Assembly: GCF_024679095.1 (NCBI RefSeq)
Contig: NW_026111765.1
Coordinates: forward strand, 186,001 to 250,000
Source of the DNA: Eriocheir sinensis
Lineage: Eukaryota > Arthropoda > Malacostraca > Decapoda > Varunidae
Reading direction: 5' to 3'
DNA length: 64,000 nt
The translations under genes and the position numbers were made by a program. Below the pieces are notes generated by a model that saw only the letters and a program-made list of their open reading frames with translations, made no database searches and was not told the origin of the DNA. Within the stretch, counting starts at the first letter, position 1. Each line of letters starts with the position of its first letter. Shown one piece after another: positions 13,639 through 32,568 of this stretch.

Positions 13639-14981
13639 CTATTTAATGTTTATTTTGTATGTGTATTTTGTACATTTATATTTATACAAATACAAATTCT
13701 TTTATTGGTATTTTGTTTATTTATTTTGATTCGAATTTACATTATTTTATGTGTATTTTGTTTACATTTTTTTATACGTATTTACTTAATTTTATGTGTA
13801 TTTTCTATATATATTTTTATAGAAATCTACGTTATTTTATGTGTATTCGTATATATATTTTGAAACAAATTTACATTGTTTTATATGTATTTTTGCATAT
13901 CTCTTTCAATACAAATTTACCTTATTGTATGTGCATTTTGTATATTTATTTCAATACAAATTTAAATATTTTATGTGTATTTTGATATATATATTTTTAT
14001 AAGAAATGCGCTATTTGATGGGAATTTTGCATCTTTATTTTCATTCAAATTTACATTATTTTATTAATATTCGGTGTATTTATTTTGATACGATTTTACA
14101 TTATTCTATTTGTTTTTTGTATATATATATTTTTTATACATATTTACATTATTTAATGTGTATCTTGCATATATATTTCATACAAATTTATTATCTATTA
14201 TTCGTTTTCATACAAATACACATTCTTTTCATGATATTTTGTTTATTTATTTTGACACGAATTTACATTACTTAATATGTATTTTTAATATATATTTTTA
14301 TACGTATTTACATAATTTCATGTGTATTTTGTATATATATATCTATAGAAATCTACGTTATTTTATGTGTATTCGTATATATATTTTGAAACAAAATTAC
14401 ATTGTTTTATATGTATTTTTGAATATCTCTTTCAATACAAATATACCTTACTGTATATGCATTTTGTATATTTATTTCAATACAAATTTAAATATTTTAT
14501 GTGTATTTTGGTATATATATTTTTAGAAAAAATGCGGAATTTTATGGGAATTTTGCATCTTTCTTTTCATACAAATTTACATTATTTTGTAGATATTCTC
14601 TGTATTTATTTTGATACGATTTAACATTATTCTATTTCTTTTTTGTATATATTTTTTTATACACATTTACATTATTTAATGTGTATCTTGCATATATATT
14701 TTATACAAATTTACGTTATTTAAGTGTATTTGTTTATATATTTTCATTCAAATTTACATTATTTTATGTGTATTTTGTATATGTATTTCAATACAAATTT
14801 ACCTAATTTTATGTGTATTTTGTATATTTCTCTTCATACAAATTTTAATTATTTTTGAGTATTTTTGTATATAGTTTTATACAAATTTTGGTTATTTTAT
14901 GTACGCATTTACATTATTTAATGTGTGTTTTGTATATATATTTTAATGCAAATTTACTTTATTTTATGTGCATTTTTGTAA
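13639..14981 (+). repeat. Satellite block 11, forward monomers
   Basis: T-strand monomers fill the right half of the inverted-repeat centre, ending at GTAAGCTTGTATTG. The block is an inverted copy of 51053-52360. It shares the unusual double CATAC monomer TTTATTATCTATTATTCG near 14190, found also at 28970, 59600 and, inverted, 51835. The order break near 14890 (TTATTTTATGTACGCATTTAC) is also shared with block 28 and with 23535. Confidence 0.9.
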
Positions 14982-15352
14982 GCTTGTATTGAAATAGATA
15001 TGCAAAATACATATAAAACAATGTAAATTTGTTTCAAAATATATATACGAATACACATAAAATAACGTAGATTTCTATAAAAATATATACAAAATACACA
15101 TTAAATGAAATAAACACGTATAAAAAATGAATACAAAATACACATAAAATAATGTAAAATCGTATCAAAATAAATAAACAAAATACCAATAAAAGAATGT
15201 GTATTTGTATAAATATAAATATACAAAATACACATAAAATATCGTAAATTTGTATTAAACTATATACAAAAATACACAGAAATAATTAAATTAAATATAT
15301 GTTAAATAATGTAAATGCGTATAAAAATATATATACAAAGTACATATAAAAT
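14982..15352 (-). repeat. Satellite block 12, inverted monomers
   Basis: Eight A-strand monomers pair in reverse with 12590-12961. The start is the AAGCTT joint and the end is the AAAATAATACAAATTTAATT switch, both mirrored in the left arm. Confidence 0.9.
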
Positions 15353-18300
15353 AATACAAATTTAATTATTCTATGTGTATTTTTGTATATGTATTTTCAT
15401 AAAAAAATGCTTTATTTTATGAGTATTTTGCATCTTTATTTTCATACAAATTTACTTTATTTTATTGATATTCTGTGTATTTATTTTGATACGAGTTTAC
15501 ATTATTTTATGTATATTTTGTATATATATTTCATACAAATGAACGTTATTTTATGTGAATTTGTTTTCATTTCATACAAATTTACATTATTTCATGTGTA
15601 TTTTGTACATGTATTTAAATGCAAATTTAACTAATTATATGTGTATTATGTATATCTATTTTCATACAAAACGAAATTAATTTTGTGTATTTTAGTATAT
15701 ATTTTTATTCAAATTTTCGTAATTTTATGTGTATTTTGTATATTTATTTTCCTACAAATATACGTTCTTTTATCGGAATTTTGTTTATTTATTATGATAC
15801 GAATTTTCATTATTATAGGTGTATGTGATATATATATTTTTATACTTATTTACATAATTTTATATGTATTTTGAATATATATTTTCATAGAAATTTACTC
15901 TATTTTATGTGTGTTCTTATATATATTTTGATACAAATTTACATTATTTATGTGTATTTCGCATATCTATTTCAATACAAATTTTCTTTATTGTATGTGC
16001 CTTTTGTATATTTATTTTGATACAAATTTAATTATTTTATGTGTATTTTTGTATATATGTTTTTAAACAAATATGCGTTATTATATGGGTATTTACATCT
16101 TTATTTTCATACAAGTTTACATTATTTTATTGATAGTCAGTTTATTTATTTTGATACGATTTTACGTTATTCTGTGTATTTTGTATATATATTTTTAGAC
16201 ATATTTACATTATTTAATGTATATTTTGTACATGTATTTTATGGAAATTTACGTTATCTTATGTGTATTTGTTTATATAGTTTCATACAAATTTACATTA
16301 TTTTATGTGTATTTTGTATATGTATTTCAAAAAAAATTTGCCTAATTTAATGTGTATTCTGCATATCTATTTTCAAACAAATTTAAATTATTTTTGTGTA
16401 TTTTTGTATATATTTTTATACAAATTTTTGTTATTTTATTTGTATTTTGTATATATATTTTCCTACAAATATACATTCTTTTAGAGGAAATTTTGTTAAT
16501 TTATTTTGATACGAATTTACATTATTTTATGTGTATTTTGTATATATATTTTTCTATGTATTTACATTATTTTATGTGTATTTTGTATATATATTTTCAT
16601 AAAAATTTACGTAATTTTATTGTGTGTATTCGTATATATTTTGATAAAAAAATTCATTATTTTATGTGTTTTTTGCATATATATTTCAATGAAAATCTAC
16701 CTTATTGTATGTGTATTTTGTATATTTATTTTAACACAAATTCAATTATTTTTGTGGGTATTTTGCATCTTTAATTTTATAAATTTTTACATTACGTACA
16801 TATCTTTTATACGTATTTACATTATTTAATATGTATTTTGTTTATATATTTTTATACAAATTTACGTTATTATATGTGTATTTGAATATATATTTTGATA
16901 CAAATTTACATTATTTTATGTATTTTCTATATTTATTTCAATTCAAATTTACCTTATTTTATGTGTCTTTAGTATATCTATTTTCATACAAATTTAATTA
17001 TTTTTGCTTACTTTTGTATATAGTTTTATACAATTTTACGTTATTTTATGTGTATTTTGTATATTTATATTTATTCAAGTAAACATTCTTTTATTGGCAT
17101 TTAGTTTATTTATTTTGATACGAGTTTACATTATTTTATGTGTATTTTGTATACATATTCTTATACGTATTTACTTCATTTTATGTGTATTTTGTATATA
17201 TATTTTATAGAAATCTACGTTATTTTATGTGTATTCGTATATATATTTTGAAACAAATTTACATTGTTTTATGTATATTTTGCATATCTATTTCAATACA
17301 AATTTACCTTATTGTATGTGCATTTTGTATATTTATTGTAATACAAATTTAAATATTTTATGTGTATTTTGGTATTAATATTTTTATAAAAAATGCGTTG
17401 TTTTATGGGTATTTTGCATCTTTATTTTCATACAAATTTACATTATTTTATTAATATTCTGTGTATTTATTTTGATACTATTTTACATTATTCTATTTGT
17501 GTTTTGTATATATTTTTTTATACATATTTACATTATTTAATGTGTATTTTCTATATATATTTCATACAAATTTACGTTATTTTAAGTGTATTTGTTTATA
17601 TATTTTCATTCAAATTTACATTATTTTATGTGTATTTTGTATATGTATTTCAATAGAAATTTAACTAGTTTTATGTGTATTTTGTATATATATTTTTATA
17701 CAAATTTAAATTATTTTTGTGTATTTTTTGAATAGAGTTTTATACAAATTTACAATATTTTATGTGTATTTTGTATATCTATTTTCATACAAATACTCAT
17801 TCTTTTATTGATATTTTGTTGATATATTTTGATGCGAATTTACATTATTTAATGTATATCGTGTATATATATTTTTATACGTATTTACGTCATTTCATGT
17901 GTATTTTGTATATATTTCTATAGAAATATACGTTATTTTATGTGTATTCGTATATATATTTTGAAACAAATATACATTGTTTTATGTGCATTTTGTATAT
18001 TTTTTCAATACAAATTTACCTTATTGTACGTGCATTTTGTGTATTAATTTTAATACAAATTTAATTATTCTATGTGTATTCTTGTATATGTATTTTTAAA
18101 AAAATATGCTTTTTTTATGGGTATTTTGCATCTTTATTTTCATACAAAATTACATTATTTTATTGATATTCTGTGTATTTATTTTGATACGATTTTACAT
18201 TATTCTATGTATATTTTGTATATCTATTTTATACAAATGTACCTTATTTTATGTGAATTTGTTTTCATTTCATACAAATTTACATTATTTTATGTGTATT

Positions 18301-18604
18301 TTGTACATGTATTTAAATACAAATTTAACTAGTTATATGTGTATTTTGTATATCTATTTTCATACAAATTGAACTTTATTTTTTTGTTTTTTTGTATATA
18401 TTTTTATTCAAATTTTCGTAATTTTATGTGTATTTTGTATATTTATTTTCCTACAAATATACGTTCTTTTATCGGAATTTTGTTTATTTATTTTGATACG
18501 AATTTTAATTTTTTTAGGTGTATATGATATATATATTTTTATACTTATTTACATAATTTTATATGTATTTTGAATATATATTTTCATAGAAATTTACTCT
18601 ATAT
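15353..18604 (+). repeat. Satellite block 13, forward monomers
   Basis: This is the best-ordered stretch in the window. The period marker TATTCTGTGTATTTATTTTG recurs near 15471, 16139 (mutated), 17460 and 18172, giving spacings of about 660-712 bp. The block is the right-arm partner of 9298-12589. It ends at CTCTATATGTATATAC, the reverse complement of the joint at 7105 and 9297. Confidence 0.92.
17461..18172 (+). repeat. Reference higher-order repeat unit (16 monomers)
   Basis: One 712 bp period can be split into 16 monomers, each ending in its own short suffix. In order the suffixes are about ATACAT, CATAC, CATTC, AATAG, TATAC, TATAC, CATAC, GATGCG, TATACG, TATAG, GAAAC, AATAC, AATAC, AAAAA, CATAC and GATACG. 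The fixed order of suffixes and of internal words (AAGTGTATTTG, GGGTATTTTGCATC, TATTCGTATATATA) is what defines the higher-order unit. Confidence 0.85.
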
Positions 18605-19233
18605 GTATATACAAAAAAACACAAAAATAATTTAAATTTGTATGAAAATAAATATACAAAATACACATAAAATTAGGTAGATTTGTAATGAAATACATAT
18701 ACAAAATACACTTAAAATAATGTAAATTTGAATGAAATTATATAAACAAATACACTTAAAATAATGTTAATTTGTATAAAATATATATAAAAAATACACA
18801 TTAAATAATGAAAATATGTATAAAAAAAATATATACAAAACACAAATAGTATAATATAAAATCGTATCAAAATATATACACAGAATATTAATAAAATAAT
18901 ATACATTTGTATGAAAACTAAGATGCAAAATACCTATAAAATAACGCATTTTTTATAAAATTATATATAATAAAATACACATAAAATATTTGAATTTGTA
19001 TTAAAATAAATATACAAAATGCACATACAATAAGGTAAATTTGTATTGAAATAGATATGCAAAAAACATATAAAACAATGTAAATTTGTTTCAAAATATA
19101 TATACGAATACACATAAAATAACGTAGATTTCTATGAATATATATATACAAAATACACATAAAATAATGTAAATTCGTAAAATATAAATAAACGTTATTA
19201 TATATGTATACAATATACACTTTAAATTATGTA

Positions 19234-19305
19234 ATTTTGTATATTTATATTTAAACAAATGCACATTCTCTTATGTGCATTTGTATAAATATAAATATAC
19301 AAAAT
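19234..19305. repeat. 33 bp fold-back hairpin with 6-base loop
   Basis: The left arm (19234-19266) and right arm (19273-19305) are complementary at 32 of 33 positions, with loop TCTCTT. Related copies at 8640-8700 and 50410-50500 carry only the right-arm sequence and, in place of the left arm, an ordinary TACCAATAAGAGAATG stretch. The left arm is therefore an inverted copy of its neighbour inserted here. Positions 19194-19233 are scrambled satellite. Confidence 0.85.
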
Positions 19306-20478
19306 GCACATAAAATAACGTAAATTTGTATAAAACTATATACAAAAATACACAGAAGTAATTAAATTTGTATGAAAATAGATATACAAAATACACACAA
19401 AATAAGCTAAATTTGAATTGAAATATATATACAAAATACATAAAATAAAGTAAATTCGTTTCAAAATATTTTTAACAAATACATATATAATAACGTAAAT
19501 TTGTTAAAAAAACTATATAAACAAAATACACATTAAGTAATGTAAATACGTATAAAAAAATATTTACAAAATACACAAATAATCAAGTCATTCGGATCAA
19601 AATAAACAAACAAAAAACTAATTAAATAATGTAAATTTGTATGAGAAAACATATACAAAATACACATAAAATAACGTTTTAAGTTTCTATAAAAATATAT
19701 GTACAAAAATGCACATAAAATTAGTTTGCATAAAAAATATACAAAACTCACATTAGATAATGTAAATGAGTATAAAAATATGTATACAAAATACCTATGA
19801 AATAATCTAAATTCGTATCGAGTTAAATTAAGAAAATAACAATAAAATAATGTAATTTTGGATGAAAATATATATAGAAAACACACATAAAATAGCCTAA
19901 ATACAAATACAAATATACACATTAAATAATTTAAAATTGAATGAAATAAATATACAAAATAAACATAAAATAAGGTAAATTTGTAATAAAATATATGTAA
20001 GAATACCCATAAAATAATATAAATTTGTATGAAAAAATATATACAAATACACATAAAATAACATGAATTTGTATAAAATTTGTTTCAAAATATATACGAA
20101 TACACACAATAAAATAAATACATATAAATATAAAATACACATAAAATAGTTTAAATACGTAGAAAAATATATATACAAAATACACATAAAATAATGTAAA
20201 TTCGTAAAAAGTTAAATACACAAAATTCCAATAAAAGAATGTATATTTGTAGGAAAATATATATACAAAAAACAAATAAAATAACTAAAATTTTTATAAA
20301 AATATATACAAAAATACACAAAAATAATTTAAATTTGTTTGAAAATATATATGCAAAATACACATATAGTAAGGCAAATTTGTTTTGAAATACATATACA
20401 AAACTCACATAAAATAATGTAAAATTGTATGAAAATATATAAACAAATACATATAAAATCACGTAAATTTGGATAAAA

Positions 20479-20607
<129 letters not shown>

Positions 20608-20655
20608 AAACATTAAATATTGTAAATAAGTATAAAAATATATTATATTATATAT

Positions 20656-23718
<3,063 letters not shown>

Positions 23719-25362
23719 ATAAAAATATATATACCAAAATATACATAAAATATTTTAATTTGTATTCAAATAAATATACAAAATGCACATACAAACAGGT
23801 AAACTTCTATTGAAAGAGATATGCAAAAATACATATAAAACAAAGTAAAATTGTTTCAAAATATATATACGAATACACATAAAATAACGTAGATTTCTAT
23901 AAAAATATATATACAAAATACACATAAAATTAAATAAATACGTATAAAAAAATGTAGACAAAATACACATAAAATAAAGTAAATTCGAATCAAAATAAAT
24001 AAACAAAATACCAATAAAAGAATGTGTATTGGTATAAATATAAATGTACAAAATACACATACAAAATAAACATAAAATATGGTAAATTTGTAATAAAATA
24101 TATGTACAAAATACACATAAAATAATGTAAATTTATATGAAAAAATATATACAAATACACATAAAATACCATGAATTTGTATAAAATTATATAATCAAAA
24201 TAAATATTAAATAATGTAAATGCGTATAAAAATATATATACAAAGTACATATAAAATAATGTAAATTCGTATAAATATAAATCAACAAAATACCAATAAA
24301 ATAATATATATTTGAATGAAAATACATTTACAAAATACACATAACATAACTAAAATTTGTATTGAAATATATACAAAAAAACAAAAATAATTTGATTTTG
24401 TATGAAAATAGATATTCAAAATACACATAAAACTAGGTAAATTTCTTTTGAAATATATATACAAAATGCCCATAAAATATTGTAAATTTGTGTCAAAATA
24501 TATAAACAAATACACATAAAATAACGTAAATTTGTATGAAAAATATATACAAAATACACATAGAATAATGTCAAATCGTATCAAAATGAATGAGCAGAAT
24601 ATCAATAAAATAACGTAAATTTGTATGAAAATAAAGATGCAAATTACCCATAAAATAAAGCATATTTTTATAAAAATACATATAGAAAAATACACATAGA
24701 ATAATTAAATTTGTATTAAAATTAATATACAAAATGCATATACAATAAATTTAAATTTGATTATATTAAATGAAATAAATATACAAAATAAACATAAAAT
24801 AAGGTAAATTTGTAATAAAATATATGTAAGAATACACATAAAATAATATAAATTTATATGAAAATATAAATACAAATACACATAAAATAACATGAATTTG
24901 TATAAAAAAAATTTCAAAATATATACGAATACACAAAATAAAATAACGTAAATTTTTATAAAAATGTATATATAAAATACACATAAAATAATTTAAATAC
25001 GTAGAAAAATATATATACAAAATACACATAAAATAAAGTAAATTCGTAAAAAATTAAATACACAAAATTCCAATAAAAGAATGTATATATGTAGGAAAAT
25101 ATATATACAAAAAACAAATAAAATAACTAAAATTTGTATAAAAATAGAAACAAAAATACACAAAAATAATTTAAATTTGTTTGCAAATAGATATCCAAAA
25201 TACATATAAAGTTAGGCAAATTTGTATTGAAATACATATACAAAATAAAATAATGTAAATTTGTATGAAAATATATAAACAAATACATATAAAATAACGT
25301 AAATTTGGATAAAATATATATACAAAATATACATTAAATATTTTAAATATTTAAATATATTA
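23719..25362 (-). repeat. Satellite block 16, inverted monomers
   Basis: Positions 23755-24745 are an inverted copy of 1540-2540 and retain the two monomers that block 19 lost. The order breaks near 24748 (TTTAAATTTGATTATATT). Positions 24770-25340 are an inverted copy of 5215-5800, matching 19945-20470 and 56140-56740. The block ends at a decayed form of the AT-only palindromic joint. Confidence 0.9.
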
Positions 25363-27004
25363 TATATATTTTTATTGATATTTGCGTTATTTATGTGTAT
25401 TTTGTATATGTTTTCTCATAGAAATTTACATTATTTTATTGGTATTTTGTCTATTTATTTTGATACAAATTACATGATTATTTGTGTATTTTGTACATTT
25501 TTTTTATACGTATTTACATTATATAATGTGTATTTTGTTTATATATTTTTATACAAATTTACGTTATTATATGTGTATTTGTATAAGTATTTTGATACAA
25601 ATTTACATTATTTTATGTATTTTGTATATATATTTCAATTCAAATTTGGCTTATTTTAAGTGTATTTTGTATATCTATTTATTTTAATACAAAATCAAAT
25701 ATTTTATGTTTTTTCGTATATATATTTTTATAAAAAATGCGTTATTTTATGGGTATTTTGCATCTTAATTTTCATACAAATTTACATTATTTTATTAATA
25801 TTTTCTGTATTTATTTTGATACGATTATACATTATTTTATTTGTGTTTTGTATATATTTTTTTTATACATATTTACATTATTTAATGTGTTTTTTGTATA
25901 TATATTTGATACAAATTTACGTTATTTTAAGTCTATATGTTTATATATTTTCATTCAAATTTATATTATTTTATGTGTATTTTGTATATGTATTTCAATA
26001 CAAATTCACCTAATTTTATATGTTTTTTGTATATTTATTTTCATACAAGTTTAAATTATTTTTGTGTATTTTTGTATATAGTTTTAAACAAATTTAGGTT
26101 ATTTTATGAATATTTTGTATATCTATTTTCATACAAATACATATTCTTTTCATGATATTTTCTTTATTTATTTTGACACGAATTAAAATTATTTAATGTG
26201 TATTTTGTATATATATTTTTATACGTATTTACATTATTTCAAGTGTATTTTGTATATATATTTCTATAGAAATCTGCTTTATTTTATGTGTATTCGTATA
26301 TATATTTTGAAACAAATTTACATTGTTGTATATGTATTTTGCATATTTTTTTAATACAAATTTACATTATTGTATGTGCATTTTGTATTTTAATTTTAAT
26401 ACAAATTTGATTAATCTATGTGTATTTTTGTATATGTATTTTTATAAAAATATGCTTTATTTTATTGGTATTTTGCATCTTTATTTTCATACAAATTTAC
26501 ATTATTTTATTGATATTCTGTGTATTTATTTTGATATGATTTTACATTATTCTATGTGTATTTTGTATATATATTTTATATAAAATGTATTTGTTTTCAT
26601 TTCATACAAATCTACATTATTTTATGTGTTTTTTGTACATGTATTTAAATACAAAATTAACTAGTTATATGTGTATTTTGTATATCTATTTTGTATGTAT
26701 ATTTTCATAGAAATTTACTCTATTTTATGAGTATTTGTATATATATTTTGATACAAATTTACATTATTAATGTGTATTTTGCATATCTATTTCAATACAA
26801 ATTTACTTTATTGTACGTTCATTTTGTACATTTATTTTAATACAAATTTAATTATTTTATATGTCTTTTTGTATATATATTTTTATGCAAATATGCGTTA
26901 TTATATGGATATTTTGCATCTTTATTTTCATACAAATTTACATTATTTTATTGATATTCTCTTTATTTATTTTGATACGATTTAACATTATTCTATGTGT
27001 TTTT

Positions 27005-27184
<180 letters not shown>

Positions 27185-27193
27185 CATTATTTA

Positions 27194-27235
27194 ATGTTCA
27201 TTTTGTATATATATATGTTCATTTTGTATATATAT
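27194..27235 (+). repeat. 21 bp tandem duplication
   Basis: ATGTTCATTTTGTATATAT is repeated twice with a 21 bp period. The copies at 45955 and 53610 carry one unit. At 21960 and 22173 the two units flank a TA tract. Confidence 0.85.
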
Positions 27236-29117
27236 TTTATCCAAATTTACATTATTTTATGTGTATTTGTTTATATATTTTCATACATATTTACATTATT
27301 TTATGTGTTTTTTGTATATATATTTTTCTACGTATTTAAATTATTTTATGTGTATTTTGTATATACATTTTCATAAAAAATTACGTTATTTTATTGTGTA
27401 TAAGTATATATTTTGATACAAATTTTATACAAATTCATGTTATTTAATGTGTATTTGTATATATATTTTCATACAAATTTATATTATTTTATGTGTATTT
27501 TTTCATATATTTCAATACAAATTTACCTTATTTTATGTTTATTTTGTATATTTATTTCATTCAATTTTAAATTATTTTATGTGTATATTTGTATTAGTAT
27601 TTAGGTTATTTTATGTGTATTTTGTATATATATTTTCATCCAAAATTACATTATTTTATTGGTATTTCTTAATTTAATTCGATACGAATTTAGATTATTT
27701 CATAGGTATTTTGTATACATATTTTTACACTCATTTACATTATCTAATGTGTGTTTTGTATATATATTTTTATGCAAATTTATCTAATGTTCATTTTTGT
27801 ACATATATTTTTATAGAAATTTGAGTTATTTTATGTATATAGTTTGATAAATTTACGTTATTTTATGTGCATTTTTTATATTTATATTTATACAAATACA
27901 CATTCTTTTATTGGTATATTGTTTATTTACATTTATACGAATTTACAATATTTTATATGTATTTTGTATCCATTTTTTATACGTATTTACTTAATTTTAT
28001 GTGTATTTTGTATATGTATTTTTATAGAAATCTACGTAGTATTATGTGTATTCGTATATGTATTTTGAAACAAATTTACATTATTTTATATGTATTTTGC
28101 ATATCTATTTCAATACAAATTTACCTTATTATATATGCATTTTGTATATTTATTTTAATACAAGTTCAAATATTTTATGTGTATTTTGGTATCAATAGTT
28201 TAAAAAAAATGCGTTATTTTATAGGCATTTTGCATCTTAATTTTCATTTTATATGTACTTTGTATATATATTTTTATACGCTCTTACATTATTTAATATT
28301 TATTTTGAATATATATTTTTATTCAAATTCATGGTATTTTATGTGTATTTGTATATATATTTTCATATAAATTTACATTATTGTATGTGTATTTTGTACA
28401 TATATTTTATTACAAATCTACCTTATTTTATGTTTATTTTGTATGTTTATTTTGTATATTTATATTTATCCAAATACACATTCTTTTATTGGTATTTTTT
28501 TTTATTTTTTTTTATTCGAAGTTACATTTTTTTATGTGTATTTTGAATACATTTTTTTATACGTATTTACTTAATTTTATGTGTATTTTGTATATATAAT
28601 TTTATAGAAATCTACGTTTTTTTATTTATATTCGTATATATATTTTGAAACAAATTTACATTGTTTTATATGTATTTTTGCATATCTCTTTCAATACAAA
28701 TTTACCTTATTGTATGTGCATTTTGTATATTTATTTCAAAACAAATAAAAAAAATTGATGTGTATTTTGGTATATGTATTTTTCTAAGAAATGCTCTATT
28801 TTATGGGAGTTTTACATCTTTATTTTCATACAAATTTACATTATTTTATTGATATACAGTGTATTTATTTTGATACGATTTTACATTATTCTATTTGTTT
28901 TTTGTATATACTTTTTTATACATATTTACATTATTTAATGTATATCTTGCATATATATTTCATACAAATTTATTATCTATTATCTATTTTCATACAAATA
29001 CACATTCTTTTCATGATATTTTGTTTATTTATTTTGACACGAATTTACATTATTTGATATGTATTTTGTATATATATTTTTATACGTATTTACATAATTT
29101 CATATGTATTTTGTGTA

Positions 29118-30322
<1,205 letters not shown>

Positions 30323-31302
30323 TGTATGTTGCATATTTTTTCAATACAAATTTACCTTATTATATACGCATTTTGTATATTAATTTTAATACAAATTTAA
30401 TTATTCGATGTGTATTTTTGTATCTGTATTTTTATAAACATATGCTTTATTTTTGGGGTATTTTGCATCTATATTTTCATACAAATATACATTATTTTAT
30501 TGATATTCTGCTCATTCATTTTAATACGAATTGACATTATTCTATGTGTATTTTGTATATATTTTTCATACAAATTTACGGTATTTTATGTGTATTTGTT
30601 TACATATTTTGACACAAATTTACAATATTTTATGGCTATTTTGTATATACATTTCAAAAGAAATTTACCTAGTTTTATGTGTATTTTGTATATCTATTTT
30701 CATACAAATATATATTATTTTATTGGTGTTTTGTTGATTTATATTGATACGAATTTACATTATTTTATATGTACTTTGTATATATATTTTTATACGCTTT
30801 TTCATTATTTAATATTTATTTTGAATATATATTTTTATACAAATTCATGGTATTTTATGTGTATTTGTATATATATTTTTATATAAATTTACATTATTTT
30901 ATGTGTATTTTGTACATATTTTTTACAAATCTACCTTATTTTATGTTTATTTTATATGTGTATTTTGTATATTTATATTTATCCAAATACACATTCTTTT
31001 ATTGGAAATTTTTTATTTATTTTAATTCGAATTTACTTTATTTTATGTGTATTTTGTATACATTTTTTTATACGTATTTACTTAATTTTAAGTGTATTTT
31101 GTATATATATTTTTATAGAAATCTACGTTTTTTTATTTGTATTCGTATATATATTTTAAAACAAATTTACATTGTTTTATATGTATTTTTGCATATCTCT
31201 TTCAATACAAATTTACCTTATTGTATGTGCATTTTGTATATTTATTTCAATGCAAATTTAAACATTTTATGTGTATTTTGGTATATATATTTTTATAAGA
31301 TT
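30323..31302 (+). repeat. Satellite block 19, forward monomers
   Basis: This is a direct copy of 1499-2560, starting at the same GTATGTTGCATATTTTTTC joint and ending at the same TTTTTATAAGA switch. It is about two monomers shorter, with the loss near 30705 where TACAAATATATATTATTTT fuses two phases. Confidence 0.9.
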
Positions 31303-32568
31303 ACGAAAATTTGAATAAAAATATATACAAAAAAACAAAAAAATAGATTTCAATTTGTATGAAAATAGATATACAAAATACACATATAATTAGTTAAATT
31401 TGTATTTAAATACATGTACAAAATACAAATAAAATAATGTAAATTCGTATGAAATGAAAACAAATTCACATAAAACTCGCGTCAAAATAAATAAACAAAA
31501 TATCAATAAAAGAATGTGTATTTGTATGAAAATAGATATACAAAATACACATAAAATAACCTAAATTTGTATCAAACTATATACAAAAATACACAAAAAT
31601 ATTTTAAATTTGTATGAAAATAAATATACAAAATACACATAAAATTAGGGAAATTTGTATTGAAATACATACACAAAGTACACATAAAATAATGTAAATT
31701 TGAATGAAAATACATAAACAAATACACTTAAAATAACGTAAATTTGTATAAAAAAAATATGTACAAAACACAAATAGAATAATGTAAAATCGTATCAAAA
31801 TAAATACACAGAATATTAATAAAATATTGTAAATTTGTATGAAAATAAAGAAGCAAAGTACACATAAAATAACGCATTTTTATTTATTTATAAAAATATA
31901 TATACCAAAATACACATCAAAAAATTAAATTTGTATTAAAATAAATATACAAAAAACACATACAATAAGGTAAATTTGTATTGAAATAGATATGCAAAAT
32001 ACATATAAAACAATGTAAATTTGTTTCAAAATATATATACGAATACACATAAAATAACGTAGATTTCTAAAAAAAATATATATACAAAATACATATAAGA
32101 TGAAGTAAATACGTATAAGAAAATGTATACAAAAAACACATAAAATAATGTAAATTCGTATCAAAATAAATAAACAAAATACCAATAAAAGAATGTGTAT
32201 TTGTATAAATATAAATATACAAAATTCACATAAAATAACGTAAATTTATACAAATATACAAAAATACACAGAAGTAATTAAATTTGTATGAAAATATATA
32301 CAAAATACACACAAAATAAGCTAAATTTGAATAGAAATATATATACAAAATACATGAAATAAAGTAAATTTGTATCAAAATATTTATACAAATACACATA
32401 TAATAACGTAAATTTGTATGAAAATATATAAACAAAATACACATTAAATAATGTAAATAGGTACGTATAAAAAAATATGTACAAAATACACATATAATCA
32501 TGTAATTCGTATCAAAATAAATAAACAGAATACCAATAAAATAATATAAATTTGTATGAGTAAACGTG
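31303..32568 (-). repeat. Satellite block 20, inverted monomers
   Basis: Positions 31303-31470 match 2561-2726, and 31472-32568 match 411-1498. A step containing GCGTC near 31474 is shared with 2727 and 411. A small local insertion near 32458 (AATAGGTACGTATAAA) is private to this copy. Confidence 0.9.

Noticed and set aside
17461..18172. CENP-B-box-like protein binding motif
   Set aside because: No TTCG-A-CGGG pattern exists. The CG-containing words (TTACGTTA, TATTCGTAT, GATACGA) do not match it.
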